A stretch of 64,000 nt of DNA from Spirodela intermedia (Eukaryota; Streptophyta; Magnoliopsida; Alismatales; Araceae): NCBI GenBank assembly GCA_902729315.2, contig LR746273.1:5430001-5494000 (forward strand), in the 5' to 3' direction. The notes under the pieces were generated by a model, which did no database searches, was not told the origin of the DNA, and saw only the letters and a list, made by a program, of their open reading frames with translations. Below are positions 38,191 through 49,548 of this stretch, piece after piece. The number at the start of each line of letters is the position of its first letter. Position 1 is the first letter of the stretch. Position numbers and translations under genes: made by a program.

Positions 38191-39276
38191 GAGGAAGGAC
38201 GCATCCAGCCAGTCGCGGTCTTTGAAGTCGACGTTCCTCGGGTTCAGCTTCTTCCACACCTGCCACATCCGGTCGACGTTTGCGTGGTGGGAGTAGAAGA
38301 TGGGGTCCCTACCGGCGGCGTAGAAAACGCCCATGTCTACGTAGCAGGGTTCGGGCGTGCCAACCCAGAGATGAATGGGGCCGTGGGGCGTGTTCTCCCC
38401 GGCCCCGGGGTCGGCATTGTCGCCGGCACGGTAGGGCTGCCCCATGAACAGTGTGGTGGTCTTCGCGTTGGAGATCATCTGCCTGTACATGATGGACAAG
38501 TTGCGGTTGATCTGCTGCTGCGGGATGGGGGGGACGTAATCGGATTTGTTGCCGTAGTCCAAGTCGAGCACCACCGGCGGCTTGTGGGCGGGATCGCGGT
38601 ACTCGTCGTAGAGGGAGGAATTGGGGTCGGTGAAGATCTGCGGAATGGTCGTCCCGGCGGCAGGGCGAAGCTGTCGTCGCCGATGAGCTTCCCGAGGATC
38701 CTCTCGTGGAAGTGGAGGTAGAAGCGGTGGAAGGGGAAGAAGAGCCATGAGTTGGTCGTAGGCGCCGTCGCAATAGGCGCAGTGCACTTTGGCCTGCTGG
38801 GCGAAGCTCCGCGGGTCGTCCGCCGGCAACGCCCTCATCAGCTCCACCGTTTTCTTGTACTTGGCCAGGTAGGCCTCGTCCACCTTGTGCACCGGCCGCC
38901 GCACCCTCAGCTTTCCTGTCGGGGTGAACTTGTAGTCTAGGATGGTGGCGCTGTACGGGGGGCAGCAGTTGTTGCCGGAGCTGGTCCCCGCCGTCTGGCA
39001 CTCGGACAGGTTCGGGGCTTGGATGGGCAGCGCGAGGGCGTCCCCCCGCCGGCCGACCCCCAGGCCACCGGCGGTGCACATCCCCCCCAGCACCAGCAGC
39101 ACCTCCCGCCGGTCGACCCTCTCCGACGGTCTGCTCTCGCAGGAGATCACCGCCGGGCGACCGGCTTTGGGCCTTCTGGGGGCCGTGGCCTGACTACGCC
39201 GGCATCTCTGGAAGGGGCACGCAGGGGAGGCCGGGGAGGAGAGGGTTGTGGATATCAGCTGGGACATTCCCACCAT

Positions 39277-40612
39277 TGTGGTGACGACCAGGGTTGGCGG
39301 AGGAAGATGGTCGGTAGGCCTGATGCATCATCACTTCTCCCCGGAGCTCAAGTATATATATACAGAGTTGAAGGCCATAACGCGTCTCCGCGTCGGAACT
39401 TATTTCTTTGGTTTTGACAAAGCGGTAGGAAAGCTTGAAACTTAGAGAGAGGCTTCCTAAATTTTAACTGGTTATCATACCTACTGAATTTGTTTTTTAG
39501 TTTTGACTTTATCCACCGGATATTCGCTGCTAATGGCAGTTTCTAAATTGATGTACATTTAACTAATTATTTTCAGTGGCACACCGTCCTAAATAAAATC
39601 TAACGACGTATTAGACTAATAAATTCGTATGGCGTTTGAAATTCAAAAATCAGATGCCACGTGAGTTCCTATTTTGACTTACGTGTTTCATCGTCATGGA
39701 ACCAACATCTATCATGTGGCCGGCAGCTCGGTCAGGACAGCATGTCGTCCCCCCTTCGTGGATAAGAACACGTGATTGATGCCAAAGATCCGGTGCTTTT
39801 AATAGCACTTAAAAGAAACTTTTTCACCTCAATTGATGTATAGCTAAAACAAAAGCATTCACAGACTGTAGAATCAAGTTATTTATTTATTTTTTCAGAT
39901 AATTATGAAATAATATATTTTATATTTTCCGTTTTCTATCCCTCTTTTAAATCCTCTCTGGCCACCTAATTCAGTTTTTGTTTCAGACTGTCGAATGGAA
40001 CAAACAAAATTGCTTTGTTGCATTTCCTAATGAGGGAATTTTGTATAATACCCAATTCTGTTGGAGGACAACATTGTAGATACACTGCTAATAACATTAA
40101 CTAAATGATTCACTTATTATCTTCCCCACTACGTTAGGAGTTTATGATTTCATTATGAGATGGTGAGTCATAAATAATATAAACGTTAAGGACATGTTTG
40201 CCTATTCCGATATCATTATAGAATAACTTCTACATTATTTACCCTTCCTAGCATTGGTAAGGAACATGGAGATTTATTAACCTAATGGATTCTTGATAGA
40301 CTCGCAAATCCAAGGCTAATAATTTCTCAACAACATTAGGGTTCTTACCATGAGTCAGTTCACCTAGTTGGAGGACATTAAATCAACTTGTGTTGTATCA
40401 ATGGCTTAGCATATGAAGAACTCAATCTTGATTTCATGAGCCTGTGAGATTTTAGAACAAACAATGGCCAGGAAACTAAGAAACCTATATTGTTTCACAA
40501 GTTAATCTCTTGTCCCTAGAGAGTGAGGTAATAGAAGGCCAACACACCAAGAATTATCCATGGTGCAAAATCATCTCACGAAGAGGAAAACCATGATGTC
40601 GAGTGTGCTCGT
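39277..40612. promoter_or_regulatory. PPO-B promoter and upstream region
   Basis: A TATA-type AGTATATATATACAG at 39,351-39,365 and GAGCTCCGGGGAGAAG (minus strand) match the same positions of PPO-C. The following 1.2 kb matches unit C upstream (about 51,700-52,140) and, inverted, 62,750-63,940. A degenerate R2 module lies at about 39,500-39,750. Confidence 0.8.
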
Positions 40613-40733
40613 TGTTGGAGTCAAACTCCATTAACTTTTCTAATCTAATTGGATATTAATGCGATTATAAATGATTTGTGGTATTGGGTTTACCCGGCGC
40701 AAAATAGTAATGTGGAGCGTATTATGTAAAGGC
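40613..40733 (+). repeat. Copia-2 5' LTR, truncated
   Basis: Matches the first about 125 bp of the 3' LTR with several substitutions and a small gap, up to TAAAGGC. After that the similarity stops and a GC-rich sequence begins. Confidence 0.75.
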
Positions 40734-41410
40734 CTATCATATAAGGTGTAGACCAAGGCGGCCACTTGGCGCGTTGGCGACCAGGAAAGCGGTGGCCAGG
40801 AAGACCACAGCGGCGGCCATGCATACGGCCGCTGCGGCAAAGTGGTCTTAGGCAGTGTAGCATGAGCACGCAGACGACCGTCGTATGTCCTCGAGGCGTG
40901 GGTTGCCACAACGGAAGTCCCAATACCCACCGCCGTCGTGCTGGTCGCGGTGGCGGTCCTCATCGCAGCGGGCCCCGTTTTCGCCGGTGGGCTCGACTGG
41001 CAGAGGATGGGGGTGGTGACGCCGGGGGGGTCGATGCTGTCTCCGGTCGGCCTCGGCTCCGTACCACTGGCTGCCGCGGTGGCGGTCGCACTCCATGCCT
41101 CCGCGGTGTGCTCCATCACCCCCGACATTGGCGGAGAGGGGTGGAGCGTCGCGTCCGTCTGAGGCGGTAGGAGCTCGACGCGAGCGCCGCCTCCTGGGCC
41201 GACGAAGCGGTTCGTGGGAGGCGGTGACTCACCGCCGAGGCGCCATTAAAGGCGGTCGACGTTTTGCTGCCCATTAGGGGGCGGATGTTTCGCACCTCCC
41301 GAGGCGCCGTCGTGGTGGAGTTTTCCTGCCCATTAGGGCGGTGACGTTTCGCCGTGTGAACGGCTCGCAAGGATCGCGAAACGACTGCCGCCTGGTGATG
41401 ACGCCGTTCT
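40734..41410. other. GC-rich insert of unknown origin inside copia-2
   Basis: About 680 bp of GC-rich DNA in an otherwise AT-rich element. It replaces the rest of the 5' LTR and the primer-binding region. A 162-codon minus-strand frame overlaps it, but composition is repetitive (GGCGG and CCGCC rich) and no domain is recognised. Two related segments with CCATTAGGG-GGCG occur near 41,270 and 41,330. It may be a captured gene fragment or a separate insertion. Confidence 0.55.
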
Positions 41411-42007
41411 GACGTCGATTATTATAAAATAATAATAATAAATGCATGGGTTTTATTTATTATTTTATGTGTTCATTATTAGCATATTGCAGTTTCAATG
41501 TTCTAATTTATTGTCTATATCCATGTTATTGATATTTTGAATTTTAGACAATAATTAGATGTATTACATGCAATATGCATTGGACTATCAAGATAGAACA
41601 TTAATTTGTTCAGTTCAATTTTAAAAATATATTGAATGCCATGTAATTATACATTTAACTTGAGCAACTTGTGTTCCTCACTAATGTGACACCAAGTAAG
41701 AACAGTTATTTGTATTAATTACATCAAGTAGATTTTAAATCTAATTCAAATGGCATTCAATTTTGCATTTAGATAAATGAGATTAACATTATTCACCAAC
41801 GTGAGATTGTTATACTTATATCTAAATGGGTGAAATGATTGCATTTACATATTAAATATGAAGTATTTAAGTACCCAATTGTACTATACTTCATAGACTT
41901 TTATGTATGTGTAGTTAGTTTCATGTTCATTTAACTAATAGTACATTATTTCATCTGCCTATGTAGAATTATAATAGTACTATTGTTAAATATAAAGGTC
42001 ATTTCAT

Positions 42008-42601
42008 GTGAGTTATTTCTTTGCACCAGATAGAAGGGTTAGGGTACCTATGTTGAATGGCACAAATTTCTTAAAATGGAAGGAAGCTTTGATGTTTCAA
42101 TTGGGCCTAATGGATTTGGATCTTTGGTTTCGAGTGTCTGCTCCTAGATCACTTATTGATAAAAACAATACAGACGTGAAGATTCTCCATGAAAGATGGG
42201 AGAGATCTAACATATTGTCTTTATCATTCATGTTACAACATGTGCCTAGAGATATTAGAGATCTTGTGACTTCTAATAATCTAGTGACTATTTATACGGA
42301 AATGATTGAACAACAATTTGTTGGGTCTGACAAAATCAAAGCAGGTGCCTTGATTCAAAAGTTTACTTTCATGTGTTATATAAGGAAAGGAAACATACAA
42401 GAGTACATCATGGTCATGTGTGATATTGTAGGAAAATTGAATGATATGAAGATTATCATTCTTGAGGCCTTTTTGGTCCATTACATCTTGCAAACACTAT
42501 CAATACAATATGACCTTTTTAAAGTATCCTATAACACACATAAGAATGAATGGTCAGTGAATGATCTCATGACCAAGTGTGTTCAAGAGGAAGAAAGATA
42601 A
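42008..42601 (+). pseudogene. Copia-2 gag
   Basis: A 197-codon open frame with LNGTNFLKWKEALMFQLGL, then a helical gag core, typical of copia gag (UBN2-type). It stops at TAA before the zinc knuckle, and a lysine-rich segment follows out of frame. Confidence 0.75.
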
Positions 42602-42779
42602 GCTGCTAGTCAACTTGACAAGATAGATACCATGAATATGGTAACTCATGGATCAAAGAAGCATGCATCAAAGGGCAAGATGATCAAGAAATCTTCAAAG
42701 AAGAAGCACGAATTAGATGTGGCTAAAAGCTCCATCTCTAAGGTTGTTTCTTCTACAAGAATTTAGGTAACGAAGTTTA

Positions 42780-45700
42780 TGTCATGAGTCATGAATCATA
42801 TCTAGCTTATGTTCCCAATTTTAATTATTGGGTTGACTCGGGTGCCACTATGCACATTTCAACCACCTTGTAGGGGTTTCTAATAAGGTGGCCTCTAGTT
42901 GAGTGTGAACTGTATGTTGTATTTCAAAATCAGATGTGTTTGCACATAAAGTTAATGAGAGACTATAAAATCATTATGGAGTCTAGAGAAACTTTACTTT
43001 TGAAGAATTGCTTTTATATTTCATCATTTCAACGAAATTTGATATCTATTATCAAATTAGTTAAAGACAATTATCACATCATTCTTGAGGCATTAGGCAT
43101 GTCTTTAATTAAAGAAAATATTTCCATTGGGACTAGTGTAATTGATGGATTATTTAAGCTTAATGTTTCTTCTGAAAATATTTCTCTAGTTTGCTCAAAT
43201 AAAAGGAATAGAACTAATGGTAACTCAGTAATTTTGTGGCATGAGGTTGAGACATATATCCCAAAAGAGGGTGGATAGATTAGTGAAAGGTCTTTTGTGA
43301 TCTTTGGATTTCACAAATTTTGATACTTCTATTGATTGCATCAAAGCAAAAACAATCAACACATTTAGGAGAAATGTCATAAAATGTGAGGCAACATTAT
43401 ATTTGATTCATATAGATGTATGTGGATCTTTTCATCCATGTGTTACAAGTTATAAGTATTTTGTAATTTTTATTGATGACTATTCAAGGTTTATGTATTT
43501 TTACCTCATACATGATAAATCTAAAGTCTTTGACATGTTCAAAAATTTTAAGAAAGAGGTAGAGAAATAATTAGAAAAACCTATAAAGATAGTCAAAATA
43601 GATAAGAGGGGAAGAATACTATGGTAAACATACTGAGAAAAGACAAATGCTGAGATCATTTGGATTTTTTCTTAAGAAACATAACAAGTATCTCGGTACA
43701 CAATGTCAAGCAAGCCTAACATAAATGGGGTTACAAAAAAGACGAAATATAATCTTTAAAGAAATGATCAAAGATATGATGAGTTATTCTACTCTTTTAG
43801 TCTTAATGTGGAGTGAAGTTTTAAAGACAGTTGTGCATATTCTAAATAGGGTTCCAACAAAGTCCATACAGAAAACTTTTTACAAGTTATGGACTAATAA
43901 GAAACCCTCTTTAAGTTACATGCACATATAGAGTTGTCTAGTTGAAGCTAAATTTTACAATCCACATGATAAATCTCTAGATTTAAGGACAATCAGTGGA
44001 TACTTCATTGACCATTTAGAGACGTTGAGAGGATATAGATTCTATTGTTCTACACATATCCCAAGAGTCATTGAAATTAATAAAGCTATCTTCTTAGAGG
44101 ATGTTTCTGTTAGTCGGAGTATCTTTAGGGATTTTATTTTTGAAGAGTCTCACGAAAATATTATTATACCTCAACAAATATTCTAGTGAGGTCAATGATA
44201 TTTATCTTATTCTTGAGACTCATGTTTATTTGCCACATGTTGTTCCAACCTTGGACAAAAATAAAGGGGCAAATATACCTACTCAAGAACAATCATATGA
44301 ACAATCATCTAAGCTTACTATAGATCCATTTTTTTAAGATCTACATCAGGATCAAGAGGTGAATCTAAGAACATCAAGTAGACAAAGAAAATCAGCTATT
44401 TCATCTGACTATATAATATTATATCTTTTAGGTGAAGATATGGGTAAAAGGGTAAATGATCCCGTTACATTTTCACAAGCCATGAACTATGTGAACTCTA
44501 ATCAATAGTTACAAGCTATGAAGAAAAAGTTTATGTCTATAGATTGTAATCAAGTATGAGATATCGTAAACTTACGTATGGAAAAGAAACTTATTGATTA
44601 CAAATGGGTTTATAAAATCAAATTAAATCACGATGGCACAGTTGAATGATATAAAGCCAAACTTGTAGCAAAGGGTTTCATACAAAAAGAAGGCATTGAC
44701 TATTATGAGACTTATGCTCATGTTTCATCTAAGGATTCATTGAGAATAATCATGGCCTTAGTAGCTCATTTTGATTTAGAGCTATATCAAATGGATGTGA
44801 AAACAGCTTTCCTAAATGACGAACTAAAGAAAGAAGTGTACATGTAGCAATCTCAAGGATTTAAAGTTAAAGGAAAAAAACATATGGTTTACAAGTTGAA
44901 TAAATCTATCTACGAACTCAAACAAACTTCCATGTAGTGATACTTCAAATTTAATGAAGTTATCACGTCCTTTGAGTTTAAGGAAAACATTGTTGATCAA
45001 TATATATACCTAAAGGAAAGTGAGGGTAGATAGATACTACTTATGTTGTACGTAGATGATATTCTACTTGTTAGTTTAAACCTTAGTTTATTAAAGGAAA
45101 CCAAAGAATTTCTATCAATTAACTTTGATATGAAGTACATGGGTGAAGCCAATTATGTAATTAGCATAGAGATTCACTAGAACAAGTTTTTGGACATGCT
45201 TGGGTTGTCTCAAAGGTTCTACATATCAAATATGTTGAAACAATTTTTGATGAAAAATTACTCTCCTAGTAAAACACCTATTGTTAAAGGTGATAATCTA
45301 AGGAAATTACAAGGATATCTCTCTGATGCGGAGAGGCTTGTAAGGAAGGAAAAATCATATGTTACTATAGTTGAGTTTCTCAACTATGTGGAAACATGTA
45401 CCTATCCAGATCTATCATTTATCACTAGATATCTCAGAAGGTATCAAAGTGACCCTGACCTAATGCACTAGCAAGCTGTGAAGAAGGTTTTACGATATCT
45501 TCAAGGAACCAAAGATTTAATACTCACATATAGGCGAATGAATTCATTGGATACTTCGACTCAGACTTTGCTGGATGTTTAGACACACAAAAATCAACTT
45601 CAGGTTGTGTTTTTACTTGCTAGAGGAGCTATCTCATGGTCTAGTACCAAGCAGAAGACAATTACAACATCCACAATAGAAGTATAGTATATAGCTTGCT

Positions 45701-45990
45701 TCTAAGTATCTTCACAAGCTATATGGATGAAGTACTTCATCACATAGTTAAGAGTTGTGAACTCTATACATAAACCCATAAGGATATAATATGATGATGA
45801 AGTTGCTGTCAAATTCTCCAACAATAACAAGAGCTCGAGTGCTTGTAAGCACATGAAGATTTGGTTCGTGGTTGTGAAGGAGAATCAAAGATCGATTAGT
45901 CTCAATTGATCATATTGGGACTGATTATATGCTAGCTAATCCTCTTACAAAGGTACTTCCATCGGGTACCTATAGTGGACATGTCTGTAC
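42780..45990 (+). pseudogene. Copia-2 pol remnants
   Basis: In order: protease WVDSGATMHIS near 42,830; GAG-pre-integrase LWH...LRHISQKRVDRL near 43,240 with a frame jump; integrase core IHIDVCGSF and FIDDYSRFMYFY at 43,405-43,500; reverse transcriptase YKWVYKIK and MDVKTAFLND near 44,600-44,820; LYVDDILLVS near 45,045; RNase H remnants to about 45,900. Many stops and shifts break it, so it cannot be translated as one product. Confidence 0.85.
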
Positions 45991-46385
45991 GATGGGATTA
46001 ATCAGTTTCTTGGAGGATATGACATATATTTAGACGTTAATGTAATATGTGATATCACGTGTCTGATCTCTAAATATTAGTTTATGATGAACTATCATTT
46101 ATCATTAGATAAATAGAAATGATACTTTGTGCATCTTGTCATGACATAGTGAGTGCATTCATAAAAGTTCTTTAAATATCACATAAAGTTTTTAGTTTTA
46201 ATATCGATCATGAATATCTTAGTACATAGAAAAGACATACATCCTAAATGTTATTTTACCGTCATGATTAATACTTCTGAAAAATATTATGATCAAAATG
46301 AGGATATCATTTATAAGCATTAAGGTTGTGGTCGCTCCACATGATTATCCAATATAGAGAAGATTAAATAAAGTAAGTGAGAGAT

Positions 46386-46683
46386 TGTTGGAGTCAAACT
46401 CTATTAAGGTGACTTTTCTAATCTAATTGAATATTAATATGATTATAAATGATTTGTGGTATTAGGTTTACCTAAGGCAAAATAGTAATACAGTTATAGA
46501 GCGTATTATATAAAGGCTTGCCCTTGGGGTTTCAACATAACAGAACAACACAACTTGTACAGAGACACTCATAGGAGAGAGGTTCTGATTGCGGAGATCA
46601 AATAGAAGAAAAGAGGAGATAGATCAGAAGACCTTCATCATTTTCCGCATTGATGGCAAATAGAGGTATGTCGATTTCCATCA
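46386..46683 (+). repeat. Copia-2 3' LTR
   Basis: 298 bp, TGTTGG...CCATCA. A purine-rich GTGAGAGAT just before it is the likely polypurine tract. A TATA-like GTATTATATAAAGG lies at 46,501-46,514. Confidence 0.8.
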
Positions 46684-46688
46684 CTTGT

Positions 46689-48060
46689 AACTCTAGTCTT
46701 TAAGTATTAGTTGACTTGGTCAACTTATCGTGCAAAGTCCTCTCGGACTTGTCTTTCTCTTGCATTTTTATTTTAGGGACTAGTCGGTGGTATGAAGGTC
46801 CCATCCATTTTACCTACAAGGCATTAAAAAAGGGGGTTGGGGTAAGATATAATTTTGAGACATGAAGATAGAAAACCCTTTTATCTCTAGTGGCGAACAT
46901 TGGGAGTTCCATGCCTCCCCCTCTGTGGCTTGGCTGTGAGTCTTTATTCTTTTCCAAAGTTGTATCTTGTTTTCTCTTTAATAGTGAAATCTCTTCTCCT
47001 TTTGGAGGACGTGAGAAGGTGTATTAGCCTCTCCATTCAACATTAAATCCGTGTACCATTTTTCTCACCTCTTCTTCTTAGATCTCTATTACTTGGTAGA
47101 TTGTGTACCTTCTTTGACATCTTCTTAGATATCTTCCGTTGCCACACTAGTGCTCAGATTCGAATCATTTCCCAACATGTGGTGAGCAGGAGCAGCCGCT
47201 CAAGTTGTTTACAATCCAGCGGCAACTAGTGGCTAGGAATAGGGAGGTGCATAGTCGCTTCAGGAGAGCACGAGGCACATCATTTTTAGCAGCCACAAAG
47301 TGGCAGCAACTATGGCTCGAATCTTGAGAAGCCCGAGGAGATAAAAGGGGATGATGAAATGATTTACTTTTATATGCATGTGTGTAAGTTTCCCACTCAA
47401 GCATGGAGCCGCCATGCTTACTATCTGTAAAATAAACTTAGCGCAACGTGGGTCAACGACGAATCACGAGAAGAAGAAGACAGCACCCCCGTGCCAAGAC
47501 GACGACATCGACCTGATCGTCCGTCAGGGTGTACAGATATACGCTCCGCTGTCCGAAAGAGCACGAAAGCGGTGCACGTGGCAATGAGACGCCGTGGGTA
47601 AATAGAGGTGCCTTCTCCGTCTCCCCCCCGCCGTATTTCGTGGGTGTTTTCACATGGAAGGCGGTGGGAACGCTTGAACACAGGAGCATGGAGAGAGGCT
47701 TCGTGAATTTTATTTGTTTATGATAAGTACAAGAATTGTATCTTTTGTTTTGACTTTGGCCACCGGATGATCGCTGCCAATTATATTTTCTTATACTGGG
47801 ACGACGATGGTTTTTGGAGAATGTCTCCGCCAGTGACCGGAGATGTCGGCCAATGAAGGTATATTTGACCCGATAAATTTCGGTGGTACACTCCTAAAGA
47901 AAATCTTAGGAGGTATATAGACCAAATAAATTCGCAAAGTCTGTCTACGAAAAGTCAGATGGCTACCAAGTTCCCGTTTTGACTGACGTGTCTCTGCAGG
48001 AATCAAAATGTAGAGCCGACGACATATATCTCCGTACAAATACTGAGAGATGCAGGCTGA
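46689..48060. repeat. Inverted-repeat arm 1, distal part (modules R3, R1, R2)
   Basis: Reverse complement of about 61,360-62,755. R3 is at 46,810-47,400 and ends in the small palindrome AGCATGGAGCCGCCATGCT. R1 is at 47,425-47,600 (GTGCCAAGACGACGACATCG, then GTCCGTCAGGGTGTACAG). R2 is at 47,750-48,050 (GGGACGACGATGGTTTTTGG). Open frames within it are short and not of a known family. Confidence 0.8.
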
Positions 48061-48357
48061 CGCAATTTGGCTGCTTTCAAACAGGCTGGGTGATGCAGCA
48101 GGGGTTGGTGTCAGGGTTACTTGCTTGCTTTTTTCTTGGATCCGTTTTTAAATAATTGAATTCAAGTCATACTATTTGCATCATTCTCGTCTAGAATTCA
48201 TTCTTTATGATATGTGAAAACTTCAAAAAGAAATTTTTATTGGAAAAATAGAAAACATTACCATCTACATATATTTGAGCTAAGAATATATATTGATATA
48301 TTTTTTGAATAATATCAATACTTCCTCCATTAAAAGAATTTTCTAATAACAATACCA

Positions 48358-48455
48358 GGGGACGCTCCCCCTGCCCTGATGGCGCCGCCAAGGCGGACGT
48401 GGAGAGGCTCGCCATCATCCACTACGACGGCAACTTGAATAATCAAGAGTAGGCA
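48358..48455 (+). pseudogene. GAUT last-exon relic, segment C
   Basis: About 100 bp matching the GAUT last exon from GGGGACGCTCCCCCTG, with a deletion to DGAAKADVERLAIIHYDGNL and then an early stop. Together with the downstream GAUT-like DNA to about 48,970 it marks the left border of the PPO-C unit. Confidence 0.8.
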
Positions 48456-49548
48456 ATGCCCGGTGGTTCCCATTACAGTCAAAGTGTCCAAGCAGGCCGA
48501 TTTTATTGAAGAATAAGAATATTCCGCGACTTTCCCTCCCCTTGAGACTGAGACGTGGGAGGAGGTGATTGGCCCAACGAACGCGATAACTAGTCGAGCT
48601 ACCCCTAACCCTTAAATTTCAACGCGCAATAACTCCAAGAATAGTGCAAAGTGGTTGGAGTACGGCCGCGTATTTATTTCCATACAGAGGATGGTCAAAT
48701 GCGTTGGGGTGGGTGGTCGCATATTTCTTCCGAGGTAAGATTATAAGAGACTAAAAATACTTTTATGCTAGTTTCAAGCATATATACAACACCCCAAATT
48801 AAATACGCATAAAAATATCCTGAAATCATATCCATACATCAAAAAAGGCGATAATACTACCTGCTGTGATATCGGTAGGATCCCCCCCCCCTTCGCCTTT
48901 CTAGGATGAATCGAGATTGGATTTGGGTTTAAGAACAGACCAAATTGGATGGACAATATGGAAGATTCTACATAAAATTGCGCATCGGAGAAAAAAAGAA
49001 CAATAACGAAGAGGAAGACAATGAAATATAAAATGAGAAATACAAGAAAACCTATCCCTCCTACGACCGATTCAAGATGGTCAATCTCCAGCATCCACAC
49101 GCGGCGGATACACCGAGATCCTGCTCCCACGTTGTCAAGTGTCGGCAAACCTTCATAATGCTGAGGGACCCACGATCGTATGCCCACACTTCTGCCACGT
49201 CCCTCGTCCATCTTCACGATCTTCTGTAGCCATCTGTTGGTCTCTGGAGATACGTGGGCGCCAACCTATCCGTCAGGTTCCTTTCCGACGTGAGTGTTTC
49301 ATCCGACACCACTTGTGAGTCCAGATCTAATCTTTTCTGTAGGAGGGTTTGAAAAAGATGGGAATAAACCAGGAAATATCGGCCATCCATGCATGCATGT
49401 ATAACAATACTAGATCTAAGATTTAAGTAGATAACTCGGCAGCCGTCAAGCCCAGAAGCAAGCAACATCGGTCAACTCTATCATCACAGAAGAGTTTTTA
49501 TTGGTCGAAAGGAAATATGCCTTCGAGAGAAGGCACCAGCAGATGGAC
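48456..49548. other. PPO-C downstream spacer
   Basis: Contains GAUT-downstream sequence and then the same PPO 3' flank as 32,010-32,621, with small deletions relative to unit B. No gene. Confidence 0.7.

Larger units (their letters stand above)
32622..39276 (-). pseudogene. PPO-B: broken polyphenol oxidase split by a copia element
   Basis: Chloroplast copper oxidase copy, closely similar to PPO-C. The start ATG at 39,276, the transit peptide, twin-arginine signal and the [12 protein letters not shown] CuA start are kept. A 35-bp deletion near 38,753 removes the second CuA histidine (VHNSW region) and shifts the frame over the third (PFHR). A 22-bp deletion near 38,658 restores the frame, giving a net loss of 19 codons including part of FWNWDAP. 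CuB (GPIHLWVG, FYSHHANVDRMW) is intact. Between 33,247 and 38,195 the gene is interrupted by the copia element. In the 3' part, a C run near 33,032 has nine C instead of eight, shifting the frame before the KFDV domain. The gene was beyond use even without the insertion. Confidence 0.93.
40613..46683 (+). mobile_element. Decayed Ty1/copia element in the PPO-B upstream arm
   Basis: About 6.1 kb, plus strand. Starts TGTTGGAGTCAAACTC and ends CCATCA. Flanks CTCGT (40,608-40,612) and CTTGT (46,684-46,688) form a target duplication with one change. The inverted repeat arm at 62,690-62,790 holds the uninterrupted sequence (reads through GTGCTCGTAACTCTGG on its minus strand), which proves the insertion borders. 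Domains are in copia order but full of stops. Confidence 0.9.

Noticed and set aside
40640-41128. 162-codon minus-strand frame as a gene
   Set aside because: It runs from a GC-rich block of unclear origin into the copia-2 5' LTR; composition is repetitive and no family is recognised.
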